A stretch of DNA of 64,000 nt from Desulfomicrobium apsheronum. Lineage in GTDB: Bacteria; Desulfobacterota; Desulfovibrionia; Desulfovibrionales; Desulfomicrobiaceae. The stretch spans positions 1-64,000 of the forward strand of contig NZ_FORX01000015.1 in assembly GCF_900114115.1 (NCBI RefSeq), in the 5' to 3' direction. Each line of letters starts with the position of its first letter. The first letter of the stretch is position 1. Made by a program: the position numbers and the translations under genes. Shown one piece after another: positions 1 to 7,266 of the stretch. A model generated the notes under the pieces. The model had not been told where the DNA came from. It saw only the letters and a program-made list of their open reading frames with translations, and did not search any database.

Positions 1-298
1 CCGTAAGAACTGGCTCTTTGCCGGAGCACCCAAGGGTGCCGACGCCAGCGCCATGCTCTTTTCCTTGGTGGAAACCGCCAAAGCCAACGAGATCGAGCCC
101 CAAGCCTACCTGAAATTCCTTTTCGAACGATTCCCCGCCGCGCAGACCACGGAAGAAATAAAGGCACTCATGCCCCAGCACGTGGACAAATCCCTTCTCC
201 CAAGCCTCCCCAAGCCCAAGCCGCGCAAAAAGTAAAGGCTCCTGCTTCTATCGCAGATCAGGGACGTCCGTGGAAGATGCGGTCGCCTGAGCGCTTAC
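1..298 (+). mobile_element. IS66-family insertion sequence, right end (left part outside window)
   Basis: The window opens inside the last third of an IS66-type transposase. About 60 bp past its stop codon the sequence reaches GCGCTTAC at 291-298, whose reverse complement GTAAGCGC is the terminal GTAA-type sequence expected of IS66-family inverted repeats. The element therefore probably ends at 298. The left end, the accessory tnpA/tnpB genes and the target duplication lie outside the window, so the boundary rests on the terminal motif alone. Confidence 0.7.
2..235 (+). CDS. IS66 family transposase, C-terminal fragment (5' part outside window)
   Basis: The frame is open from base 2, so the protein continues upstream of the window; the ATG at 53 is internal. 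The visible 77 residues begin RKNWLFAGAPKGADAS and continue through a segment reading LVETAKANEIEPQAYL to a basic tail KPKPRKK. This is the conserved C-terminal region of IS66 transposases, where the DDE catalytic core is followed by the short IS66_C domain. The catalytic residues are outside the window, so activity cannot be judged. The IS end follows about 60 bp downstream. Family assignment is from recognition of the conserved NWLFAG...A...SLVETAK pattern. Confidence 0.85.
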   Translation, partial: RKNWLFAGAPKGADASAMLFSLVETAKANEIEPQAYLKFLFERFPAAQTTEEIKALMPQHVDKSLLPSLPKPKPRKK

Positions 299-330
299 CG
301 CTTTCCCGGCATGTTCCGGCCACAAACGGC

Positions 331-472
331 AACCCGGCAGGACTGGGCCTCGCAATCTGCCACGCCATATCTCGTCTTGCGTCATGGAAACGATCATATT
401 ATGGCTTCGCCACCTCACGCCCGGGCGACCGGCGCAAGAGCGAATCAAAATTATTCCATTCCATTTTCCATT
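331..472 (+). pseudogene. Probable remnant of a sensor histidine kinase C-terminus (frameshifted)
   Basis: Just beyond the IS66 end, frame 1 (331-375) reads NPAGLGLAICHAISRL, matching the G2 box GLGLAI of histidine-kinase ATPase domains. Near 380 the similarity jumps to frame 2, which reads HGNDHIMASPPHARATG and then NYSIPFSI. This resembles the HGG...I...P...G..F.F.IP end of such domains. No start codon or intact kinase frame exists here. I infer that an older kinase gene was interrupted by the IS66 element and has decayed. The similarity is short and judged by eye, so the call is tentative. The rest of 236-575 shows nothing else except the ychF ribosome-binding site. Confidence 0.4.
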
Positions 473-575
473 TGCGTTCAGCCTCGCATCTCAAACGGTG
501 GGTTCCCGATCATCGGTGCCCCGCCCGGCGCGTTCTGCGAAGAACTCACATGAATAATGAAATGAAGGAGATATC

Positions 576-1676
576 ATGGGACTGAGCATAGGCATCGTGG
601 GCCTGCCCAACGTGGGCAAATCCACCCTCTTCAACGCGCTGACCAAGGCTCAAAACGCCGAAAGCGCCAACTACCCCTTCTGCACCATCGAGCCCAACAA
701 GGCCGTGGTTCCGGTGCCGGACCCGCGTCTGGCCAAGCTGCTGGAACTGGTGGGTTCCCAGAAGATCATCCAGGCCACGGTGGATTTCATCGACATCGCC
801 GGGCTGGTCAAGGGCGCGAGCCAGGGCGAAGGCCTTGGCAACCAGTTCCTGGCCAACATCCGCGAATGCGACGCCATCCTGCACGTAGTGCGCTGCTTCG
901 AAAATGACGACGTCATCCATGTGGACGGGTCCGTGGACCCCATCCGCGACATCGAAGTCATCGACACGGAACTGATCCTGGCCGACCTGCAGGCCGTGGA
1001 ACGAAAGGCCGAGCGGCTGTCCAAGCAGATCAGGGCCGACAAGCGCCTCGCTCCGCAGCTGGACCTGTTGCAGAGGCTCACGGCCCACCTGAACACGGGC
1101 AAGCCCGCCTCGGAAATGGAAGAGCTCAGGAGCGACCTGGGCGCGGAACTGCGCAAGGATCTGCTGCTGATCACGTTCAAGCCGGTCATCTTCGGCATGA
1201 ACGTGGACGAGGCCGCCCTGGCCGAAGACAACCAGTTCGTGACCAAGGTCCGGGAACTGGCCGCGACCCGCGGAGCCTGCGCCGTGAAAATTTCGGCCCG
1301 CATCGAGGAAGAGCTGGTCGGCCTGACTCCAGAGGAAGCGCAGGAATTTCTGGCATCCTACGGAGTCAACGAATCGGGTCTGGATCTGGTCATCCGCACG
1401 GGCTATGAAATGCTCGGACTATGCTCCTACTTCACGGCCGGACCCAAGGAAGTGCGAGCCTGGACCATCCACCAGGGCTGCAAGGCTCCCCAAGGCGCAG
1501 GCGTGATTCACACGGACTTCGAGCGCGGTTTCATCCGGGCCGAGGTCATCGCCTATAACGACTACGTCAAGCACGGCTCCGAGGCCAAATGCCGCGCCGC
1601 CGGAGTGCTGCGGGTCGAAGGCAAGGAATACGTCCTCAAAGACGGCGACGTGGTGCATTTTCTCTTCAACGTCTAG
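576..1676 (+). CDS. ychF: Redox-regulated ATPase YchF (Obg-like)
   Basis: This 366-residue protein is full length for the YchF/OLA1 family, ribosome-associated P-loop proteins that prefer ATP to GTP. The G1 loop GLPNVGKSTLFNAL lies at about residues 9-22. The Obg-type G3 region DIAGLVKGASQGEGLGNQFL lies at about 70-90, and the C-terminal TGS-like domain ends with DGDVVHFLFNV. A strong Shine-Dalgarno (AAGGAG) sits 6 nt before the ATG at 576. It is followed after 9 bp by trmJ and is probably co-transcribed with it. In other bacteria YchF binds ribosomes and affects stress tolerance; its cellular role here is inferred from family membership. Confidence 0.96.
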   Translation: MGLSIGIVGLPNVGKSTLFNALTKAQNAESANYPFCTIEPNKAVVPVPDPRLAKLLELVGSQKIIQATVDFIDIAGLVKGASQGEGLGNQFLANIRECDAILHVVRCFENDDVIHVDGSVDPIRDIEVIDTELILADLQAVERKAERLSKQIRADKRLAPQLDLLQRLTAHLNTGKPASEMEELRSDLGAELRKDLLLITFKPVIFGMNVDEAALAEDNQFVTKVRELAATRGACAVKISARIEEELVGLTPEEAQEFLASYGVNESGLDLVIRTGYEMLGLCSYFTAGPKEVRAWTIHQGCKAPQGAGVIHTDFERGFIRAEVIAYNDYVKHGSEAKCRAAGVLRVEGKEYVLKDGDVVHFLFNV

Positions 1677-1685
1677 AGAGCCCGG

Positions 1686-2432
1686 ATGCTTGAGAACATC
1701 GACGTCATCCTCTGCAGGCCCAAGTTTCCGGAAAATATCGGCTCGGTGGCCCGGGCCTGCCTGAACATGGGCTGCGGCCAGATCGTGCTGGTGAACCCAC
1801 TGAACTGGGATCTGGACAAAGCCCTGCCCCTGGCCACCCACCATGCCGGGCACCTGCTGAAAAGCGTCCGCATCCATCAGACCCTGGCCGAGGCGCTGGC
1901 TCCCTATTCCTTTTCCTACGGCACAACGGCCAGAACAGGCGGATGGCGTCAGGCCATCCAGACGCCCGAGGAGGCGGCCCCGCGCATCGTCGAACAACGT
2001 AATGCGGGCGGCAGGGTCGCCATCGTCTTCGGCCCCGAGGACACGGGCCTGACCAACGAGGAAACCGATCTCTGCAACCAGCTCCTGACCATCCCCACCA
2101 CCGACAACCTGACCTCGCTGAACCTGAGCCAGGCGGTCATGGTCGTGCTCTACGAATGCTTCAAGAAATCCCTGACCAAGCCCTTCAAGGTGGCGGGATA
2201 CCCCAAGGATCGCTACATCAACATCGAAGAACGGGAAGTCCTCTTCAACCAGCTACGCGAGACCCTGATCGAGATCGATTTCCTGAACAAGGACAATCCC
2301 GAATATTTCATGCTCCCCCTGAAGCGCTTCTTCAACCGCATCAACCCGCGCCTGAACGAATACAACCTGCTCATGGGCCTGTGCCGCCAGATGAGAAGAA
2401 TCGTGGACGTCGCCAAGGGCAGGGGGGCGTAG
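1686..2432 (+). CDS. trmJ: tRNA (cytidine/uridine-2'-O-)-methyltransferase TrmJ-type (SpoU family)
   Basis: A 248-residue SpoU/TrmH-superfamily methyltransferase with the trefoil-knot SAM fold. Visible signatures are the N-terminal RPKFPENIGSVARACLNMG, the central FGPEDTGLTNEE and the C-terminal LNLSQAVMVVLYE, the three classic SPOUT motifs. The C-terminal extension with FNRINPRLNEYNLLMG is typical of TrmJ, which methylates the ribose at position 32 of tRNA. The start ATG at 1686 has only a weak GAGAG ribosome-binding site, fitting coupling to ychF 9 bp upstream. The TAG stop lies inside a REP-type GTAGGGGCG motif at 2429-2437, so the repeat block directly abuts or supplies the gene's end. 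Confidence 0.93.
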   Translation: MLENIDVILCRPKFPENIGSVARACLNMGCGQIVLVNPLNWDLDKALPLATHHAGHLLKSVRIHQTLAEALAPYSFSYGTTARTGGWRQAIQTPEEAAPRIVEQRNAGGRVAIVFGPEDTGLTNEETDLCNQLLTIPTTDNLTSLNLSQAVMVVLYECFKKSLTKPFKVAGYPKDRYINIEEREVLFNQLRETLIEIDFLNKDNPEYFMLPLKRFFNRINPRLNEYNLLMGLCRQMRRIVDVAKGRGA

Positions 2433-2508
2433 GGGCGATAAATAGAAGAGGGGGCGGAATCGAAGAGGGACAAAACCGAAGAAAGGGCGAAAGATTTTTC
2501 GCCCCTAC
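2429..2508. repeat. REP-type palindromes in inverted orientation at the trmJ end
   Basis: GTAGGGGCG at 2429-2437 faces its reverse complement CGCCCCTAC at 2500-2508. The right copy is part of a full hairpin: stem arms GGGCGAAA (2485-2492) and TTTCGCCC (2497-2504) with a 4-nt loop. It is oriented opposite to the copies at 2621, 2813 and 3005. Two inverted REP-like units with a spacer match the BIME arrangement seen beside RAYT transposases. The spacer is purine-rich and unlike the neighbouring coding DNA. Confidence 0.75.
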
Positions 2509-2526
2509 GCGCATCACACCACCCAC

Positions 2527-3135
2527 ACCGCCTGGCCCATGCACGGACGGTAATCAACACATCCGACCAAACAGAAAATCCGCACGATTTCCATACCACC
2601 GAAAAATTAACACAATTTCCGTAGGGGCGAAAAATCTTTCGCCCTCCCATTTCCCGCCCCTCCCATTTCCCCCCACAACACATCACACCATCCAATCCGC
2701 ATCACCCACACAAAACACACCGCCTGGCCCATGCACGGACGGTAATCAACACATCCGACCAAACAGAAAATCCGCACGATTTCCATACCACCGAAAAATT
2801 AACACAATTTCCGTAGGGGCGAAAAATCTTTCGCCCTCCCATTTCCCGCCCCTCCCATTTCCCCCCACAACACATCACACCATCCAATCCGCATCACCCA
2901 CACAAAACACACCGCCCGGCCCATGCACGGACGGTAATCAACACATCCGACCAAACAGAAAATCCGCACGATTTCCATGCCACCGAAAAATTCACACAAT
3001 TTCCGTAGGGGCGAAAAATCTTTCGCCCTCCCATTTCCCGCCCCTCCCATTTTTTTCGCCCTCCCATTTCCCCCCGCAACACATCACACCATCCAATCCG
3101 CATCACAGACGAAACACACCGCCTGGCCCATACCT
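2527..3135. repeat. Three tandem repeat units of 192-207 bp, each carrying one REP hairpin
   Basis: The landmark CGCC(T/C)GGCCCAT recurs at about 2530, 2722, 2914 and 3121. The first two steps are exactly 192 bp and the last is about 207 bp, because a short C-rich segment (CCCATTT...TTCGCCCT) is duplicated near 3045-3070. Each unit contains a GTAG tetranucleotide followed by a hairpin with arms GGGCGAAA and TTTCGCCC (2625-2644, 2817-2836, 3009-3028) and a C-rich tail. Units 1 and 2 are almost identical; unit 3 has a few substitutions. The landmark segment also matches the last codons of the adjacent RAYT gene, so the unit appears to be an amplified piece of the transposase 3' end plus REP. 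Confidence 0.9.
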
Positions 3136-3687
3136 GCCCGGTGTTTCACGCAATTCCTGGCCTGGATGCAACCTGTCCGTTTCCCATCGGCTGGGATTGG
3201 TGGCGATGTATTCCCGGATGCGGTTCAATTCCGTTTCATCGCGGACGATATGTTCCCAATAATTGCGTTGCCATACGTCATGAATGGCCGTGTTGCGCCG
3301 CATCCATGCGGTCACGCCGATTTTAAATCCACGCACCACGGAACCAACCGTTTTGGACGTCCCGCGTAACGACAAAAAATTATCCGCCCTTTTTTCCGTC
3401 CTCATGGACGCCGGAGAATCGACGATGACCAATATTCCGTGAACATGGTTCGGCATGACCACGAACATATCCAAATCAACATGCTGAAAATGAATCGGAA
3501 CGGCATTCCAACATTCTTGTGCGACATGGCCCGCATCATTCAACCGCATTTCCCCGTCCACCACGTCCCCAAACAGACAAATCCGGTCCTGTGCACAAAT
3601 GGTCACGAAATATGCGCCTGGTTGGGAATAATCATAATTTTGTAACCTGATGGATCGGCGACTATGGATCTTGGGGTTGTACGGCAT
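3103..3687 (-). CDS. REP-associated tyrosine transposase (RAYT, TnpA_REP/IS200-like HUH)
   Basis: A 194-residue protein of the Y1 transposase family. The N-terminal DYSQPGAYFVTICAQDR and the metal-binding HUH motif in MPNHVHGILVI are diagnostic. NYWEHIVRD near the C-terminus supplies the candidate catalytic tyrosine of RAYTs. I chose the ATG at 3687 because a strong AGGAGG precedes it by about 6 nt; a longer frame upstream lacks support. RAYTs are single-copy enzymes that recognise and nick REP hairpins with a GTAG foot, and exactly such hairpins flank this gene on both sides (2429-3028 and 3831-4001). The gene looks intact. Its last codons overlap the sequence that begins each tandem repeat. 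Confidence 0.92.
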   Translation of the reverse strand: MPYNPKIHSRRSIRLQNYDYSQPGAYFVTICAQDRICLFGDVVDGEMRLNDAGHVAQECWNAVPIHFQHVDLDMFVVMPNHVHGILVIVDSPASMRTEKRADNFLSLRGTSKTVGSVVRGFKIGVTAWMRRNTAIHDVWQRNYWEHIVRDETELNRIREYIATNPSRWETDRLHPGQELRETPGRYGPGGVFRL

Positions 3688-3830
3688 TTTTCCTCCTGCA
3701 TAATAACGTCGCGAATCAGGCCAAACCCGTTCAAGGGCGGCCACGCGCATTTGGCAACATATCACCATTGCCCAACGTTCAGACACAGGATTTGTGATTA
3801 CCGAATAGACCAATAATTTACATGATTACC

Positions 3831-3948
3831 GTAGGGGCGGACCTATGTGTCCGCCCTTCTTCGGACCTATGTGTCCGCCCTTCTTCGGACCTACAGGTCC
3901 GCCCATCCCATGCCCCAAGATTGGGCGGACACGTAGGTCCGCCCCTAC
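3831..3948. repeat. Second REP family: inverted 26-bp ends enclosing 24-bp tandem repeats
   Basis: Arms at 3831-3856 and 3923-3948 are inverted copies differing at one base. Each has a GTAG foot, an 8-bp stem (GGGCGGAC with GTCCGCCC) and a 6-nt loop. Inside, a 24-bp unit beginning GGACCTATGTGTCC repeats three times (3839, 3863, 3887), the third with changes in the loop. The layout (GTAG, then a stem starting GGGCG) matches the other REP family in this locus, but the distal stem and loop differ. It lies just upstream of the RAYT start, where such elements are typically found. Confidence 0.8.
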
Positions 3949-3977
3949 AAAACCGCGTATTCGTGATCACAATTTCC

Positions 3978-4041
3978 GTAGGGGCGAAAAATCTTTCGCC
4001 CTCCCATCTTTCGCCCTCCCATCTTCCGCCCGACCATTCTA
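3978..4041. repeat. REP hairpin (first family) plus short C-rich repeats at the mocR 3' end
   Basis: GTAG at 3978-3981 is followed by a hairpin with arms GGGCGAAA (3982-3989) and TTTCGCCC (3994-4001), identical to the copies on the other side of the RAYT gene. It is trailed by repeated TTTCGCCCTCCCATC-like segments up to the stop codon of the minus-strand mocR gene at 4039-4041. There the sequence CTACGCCCC again contains the GTAG/GGGGCG motif. Confidence 0.75.
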
Positions 4042-5493
4042 CGCCCCGACCATCGCCCTGCCCAACCGCCGGACCCCCTCTTCGATCACGGCCTCCGTGT
4101 TGGAGGCAAAATTCAGACGCATGCCGCCCTCCCCATCTGCCGGATCCAGAAAGAAATTTCCCCCCGGCGCGAAGATCACGCCTTCCGCGCAGGCCCTGGG
4201 CAGAAGGTCCGAGGCCGTCATGTATTCGGGCAGGCGCAGCCAGATGAACAGCCCCCCCTTGGGCCGCGTCCAGCTCGCGCCGGAGGGCATGTGCCGCTCC
4301 AGGGCGGCCAGCATGGCGTCGCGACGCCTGCGGTAGAGCGTGCAGGAGCGTTGCAGGTGGGCGTGATAGCGGCCCACCGAGACGTAGTCGCGCAGGGCCC
4401 GCTGAATCAAGTTGCAGGTGGCCAGGTCGTGGCAGCGTTTGGAGCGCAGCAGATGGGCGTAAACCGGGCCGTCGGCCACCACGAAGCCCACGCGCAGGCC
4501 AGGAATGAGCATCTTGGAGAAGGTGCTCATGTAGATGACGCGACCGTCTGGATCCAAGGATTTGAGGGTAGGCTGAGCCCGGCCCTCGTAGCGAATGTCG
4601 CCGACATAGTCGTCTTCGAGGATGGGCACGTCGAAACGCCCCGCCAGGCTGATGAGCTGCCTGCGGCGCTGGCCGTCCAGACACGCGCCGGTGGGATTGT
4701 GAAAATTGGGGATGGTGTAGATGAGGCCCGGCCGATGACGGGACAGGACCGCCTCCAGCTCCCGCATGTCCATGCCTTCCTCGTCCACGCCGACGGTCAG
4801 GATGCGCAGGCCCCGGGCGCGGAACACGTCCAGGGCCCCGGCATAGGTCGGGCCTTCGACCACGACGGCCTCGCCGGGCGACAGGATGAGCCCCGTGACC
4901 AGGGACAGGGCCTGCTGCGAACCGGCCGTGATCAGGATGCTCTCGGCGTCCGTCTGGATGCCCTGGCTGGCCAGCACCTGGGCCAGGGTGGTGCGCAGTG
5001 GGCGGTATCCGGCAATCTCCCCGTACTCCACGGCGGACACCCCGTCCCGGCGCATGACCTGCCCCAGGAGCTTGCGGAACTCGTCCATGGGAAACAGACG
5101 CGGGTCGCACGCCCCGCCATCCAGCGCGATCCAGTCCGTTTTTCGGCTGACCTCCGGCAGATAAGCGCTCATGGCCTCGCAGCCTCCGTAAGAAAGGCGT
5201 CCCTGCCATGCGGGCCAGCCGCCGGACAGGGGAGGATTCCTGACCTCGCCGGGAGCATGGGGAAGCACGTAGAAACCGCTGCCCTGCCTGGAGGTAATGA
5301 GCCCCTCGGCCATGAGTTCGGCGTAGGCACTCTCCACGGTGCCGCGGCTGACTCCCAGATTCGCGGCCAGGGTCCGGACCGCCGGCAGCCGGATGCCCGG
5401 GCGCAGATTTTCGGTCAGGATGCTGTTTCGAAAATGCCCGCTGATCTGGACGTAAACGGGCTCCCGGGATTCAGGATCAAGTGCCAGGCGCAT
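4039..5493 (-). CDS. MocR-type transcriptional regulator (GntR HTH fused to class I aminotransferase)
   Basis: A 484-residue fusion. Residues 1-75 form a GntR winged helix-turn-helix (YVQISGHFRNSIL, then LGVSRGTVESAYAEL and LITSRQGSGFYV). The remainder is a fold-type I PLP aminotransferase domain with NFHNPTGA, ILEDDYVGDIRY and the PLP-lysine region STFSKMLIPGLRVGF. This is the MocR/GabR/PdxR architecture, in which the aminotransferase-like domain senses PLP or an amino compound and controls a neighbouring gene. It is divergent from an EamA exporter, with 111 bp between the two starts. The effector is unknown. Its stop codon abuts the REP block, which may have been inserted exactly at the gene end. 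Confidence 0.92.
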   Translation of the reverse strand: MRLALDPESREPVYVQISGHFRNSILTENLRPGIRLPAVRTLAANLGVSRGTVESAYAELMAEGLITSRQGSGFYVLPHAPGEVRNPPLSGGWPAWQGRLSYGGCEAMSAYLPEVSRKTDWIALDGGACDPRLFPMDEFRKLLGQVMRRDGVSAVEYGEIAGYRPLRTTLAQVLASQGIQTDAESILITAGSQQALSLVTGLILSPGEAVVVEGPTYAGALDVFRARGLRILTVGVDEEGMDMRELEAVLSRHRPGLIYTIPNFHNPTGACLDGQRRRQLISLAGRFDVPILEDDYVGDIRYEGRAQPTLKSLDPDGRVIYMSTFSKMLIPGLRVGFVVADGPVYAHLLRSKRCHDLATCNLIQRALRDYVSVGRYHAHLQRSCTLYRRRRDAMLAALERHMPSGASWTRPKGGLFIWLRLPEYMTASDLLPRACAEGVIFAPGGNFFLDPADGEGGMRLNFASNTEAVIEEGVRRLGRAMVGA

Positions 5494-5512
5494 TTCTTCC
5501 CTCCCGCCAAAT

Positions 5513-5576
5513 TGGACTGGTCCATTTTATTCAAAATTGCCCCTTACAGCGGGGCCAATTTCCAACTAGACCAGCT
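5513..5576. promoter_or_regulatory. Candidate operator region between mocR and the transporter
   Basis: The divergent intergenic region contains the palindrome TGGACTGGTCCA (5513-5524). A partial inverted partner TAGACCAGC lies at 5567-5575. Between them is an AT-rich inverted repeat, CAAAATTGCCCC facing GGGGCCAATTT (about 5533-5561). Paired sites of this kind in the short gap of a MocR/transporter pair are the likely regulator-binding elements. This is inferred from position and symmetry only. Confidence 0.45.
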
Positions 5577-5604
5577 TCACATTCAGCACAAGAAGGAGCA
5601 TTCC

Positions 5605-6555
5605 ATGGCCATGTCCCGTTCCGCCCAAGGCTACAGCGCCGCTCTCGCCAGCGCAGTGTTCCTGTCCACGACCTCCATCTTCATCCGCCATCTGGTCATG
5701 AATTTCGACATGCCGCCGCTCGTCCTGGCCTGCTGGCGCAACATCATCGTGGTCGCGACCCTGGTGCCTCTCATGCTTCTTTTCGATCGCGGGTTGCTGC
5801 GCGTCGGCAAGGCTCACATCCCCTTTCTGGCCATTTTCGGACTGATGCTGGCCGGCTTCAACGGACTGTGGGCCATCTCGGTGGCGCAAAACGGAGCAGC
5901 CGTGGCCACGGTCATGGTTTACTGCTCCGTGGCCTACACCGCCATTCTGGGCTGGAAGTTCATGGGCGAGAGTCTTGGAGCGCTCAAATTCACGGCCATA
6001 GCCTTGTGTCTTTGCGGGTGCGCGCTCATCAGCGGGGCGCTGAACGCCTCGGCCTGGCAGAGCAATCTGCTGGGAGTCATCGCGGGCCTGCTGACGGGGC
6101 TGTGCTACACGGCCTACAGCCTGATGGGCCGGGTGACCTCGACGCGGGGCATCTCGCCCTGGACCACCCTCCTCTACATCTTTGCGTTCGCGGGGGCGTT
6201 CCTTTTTCTGGCCAATCTTACCGGCGGATGGGTTCCCGGATCGGCCGTGACGCCCGGGGACATGTTCTGGCTCGGTGCCAGCGTGGAAGGCTGGACCGTG
6301 ATGATCCTGCTGGGGGCCATCCCCACGGTGGGCGGTTACGGGTTCTACAACGTAAGCCTGTCCCTGTTGGATGCCAGCGTGGCCAACATCATCGTCTCTC
6401 TGGAGCCTCTCTTCACCGCCGTCTTCGCCTTCCTCCTGCTGGGCGAAACCCTGACCCCGGTCCAGCTTCTGGGCAGCGCCCTGCTTCTCTCGGGCATGGC
6501 GGCGATCAAGCTCGGCGATCTGCGCCGCCCCTTGCCCGTCCCCCAGGAAGCATGA
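5605..6555 (+). CDS. EamA-family (DMT superfamily) transporter
   Basis: A 316-residue integral membrane protein with about ten hydrophobic segments arranged as two EamA repeats. The first starts near SAALASAVFLSTTSIFIRHL and the second near LLGVIAGLLTGLCYTAYSLM. The end of the second repeat, with SLEPLFTAVFAFLLLGE, is the typical EamA ending. Such proteins commonly export amino acids or related metabolites across the inner membrane; the substrate here is unknown. The start at 5605 follows AGAAGGAG; the frame is open further upstream, but that extension lies antisense to mocR and across the intergenic region and is not credible. Control by the divergent MocR protein is likely. Confidence 0.9.
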   Translation: MAMSRSAQGYSAALASAVFLSTTSIFIRHLVMNFDMPPLVLACWRNIIVVATLVPLMLLFDRGLLRVGKAHIPFLAIFGLMLAGFNGLWAISVAQNGAAVATVMVYCSVAYTAILGWKFMGESLGALKFTAIALCLCGCALISGALNASAWQSNLLGVIAGLLTGLCYTAYSLMGRVTSTRGISPWTTLLYIFAFAGAFLFLANLTGGWVPGSAVTPGDMFWLGASVEGWTVMILLGAIPTVGGYGFYNVSLSLLDASVANIIVSLEPLFTAVFAFLLLGETLTPVQLLGSALLLSGMAAIKLGDLRRPLPVPQEA

Positions 6556-6580
6556 AGCCCCGGGAACAAGCGGGGCTTCA
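6553..6580 (+). terminator. Hairpin at the end of the EamA gene
   Basis: Stem arms GAAGCCCCG (6554-6562) and CGGGGCTTC (6571-6579) are perfectly complementary and begin at the stop codon of the transporter gene. No clear T-tract follows, so it may act as a weak terminator or an mRNA-stabilising hairpin. Confidence 0.5.
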
Positions 6581-6627
6581 TACTGGTCAACATTCCATGA
6601 ACCAGAAAACGTGAAATCGGCTAAGGG

Positions 6628-7266
6628 CTAGCGTTCCTCGGCTTCCTTGCGCACCCTGCGGATCAGGTCGGCCATGTTTTTCACATCCGTGACCTTCCAA
6701 TATCCCTCGGGCTGGAGCCGCAGATCCAGCTGCACCGGATAGCTCCTCTCGCTGCCATGATCGTACACGGTCGCCTGGGCCGTGGCCGTGTCACCCTTGG
6801 CCGGATTCACGCGCACGCCGCGCAGCTCCTTGCGGGCAGTGGAAGCGTCGGCAAAGAGGACCGCCAAAAGGCCGCCGTCGGGCAATACCGCCGCCTTCGA
6901 AGGTCTTCCGGAGAAATCCCCGGAGGCCACGCCCCGGATCACGAATTTTCTGGTCTCTTCCACGAGCATCATCTTCATGGGCCCGGCAGCCGCCGAACCG
7001 GATTCCCGTGACAGACCGCCCGAGAGCATCTCCATGAGCGGATCCCCCTCGCCTCCCGGAGGGTTGGCTGCGTAGTCGGCCACAAAACGGTCCACACCGC
7101 GGGTTATGATACCGCGCAGGTCGACATATTTTTCAAGCAGCACGTGATCGTTGCCGTCGATGGCGCGCTGGACATTGGCCAGGCTCATGACCAAAGGTTC
7201 CGCCGCCAAGGCGCCGCCCGCCCAAAAGACAAGAATCATTACAATATAGCATCTGCATCGAACCAT
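6628..7266 (-). CDS. Secreted hypothetical protein (DUF2939-like)
   Basis: A 212-residue protein whose N-terminus (MVRCRCYIVMILVFWAGGALA then AEP) is a clear signal peptide with an Ala-x-Ala cleavage site, so it is exported to the periplasm. I chose the ATG at 7266 because AAGGAG precedes it and the signal peptide starts there; the upstream extension is not hydrophobic. The mature part begins with a helix (NVQRAIDGNDHVLLEKYVDL), has a Gly-rich central loop and ends YWKVTDVKNMADLIRRVRKE. The overall pattern recalls DUF2939 proteins, but that match is tentative. Function unknown. It stands alone on the minus strand. The 290 bp upstream (7267-7556) show no gene. Confidence 0.75.
   Translation of the reverse strand: MVRCRCYIVMILVFWAGGALAAEPLVMSLANVQRAIDGNDHVLLEKYVDLRGIITRGVDRFVADYAANPPGGEGDPLMEMLSGGLSRESGSAAAGPMKMMLVEETRKFVIRGVASGDFSGRPSKAAVLPDGGLLAVLFADASTARKELRGVRVNPAKGDTATAQATVYDHGSERSYPVQLDLRLQPEGYWKVTDVKNMADLIRRVRKEAEER

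Noticed and set aside
546-1088. A 180-codon minus-strand frame over ychF
   Set aside because: Antisense shadow of a clear YchF coding frame.
2527-3135. CRISPR array
   Set aside because: Repeat units are 192-207 bp with almost no unique spacers and no cas genes nearby; they are tandem duplications, not CRISPR repeats.
2156-3262. A 368-codon frame running through the tandem repeats
   Set aside because: It reads out of the trmJ frame and then through C-rich repeats, producing repeated proline-rich peptide. There is no ribosome-binding site or family match.
4291-5604. Long N-terminal extension of the EamA transporter
   Set aside because: The frame is open across the antisense of mocR, but the true start is the ATG at 5605 with a strong AGAAGGAG.
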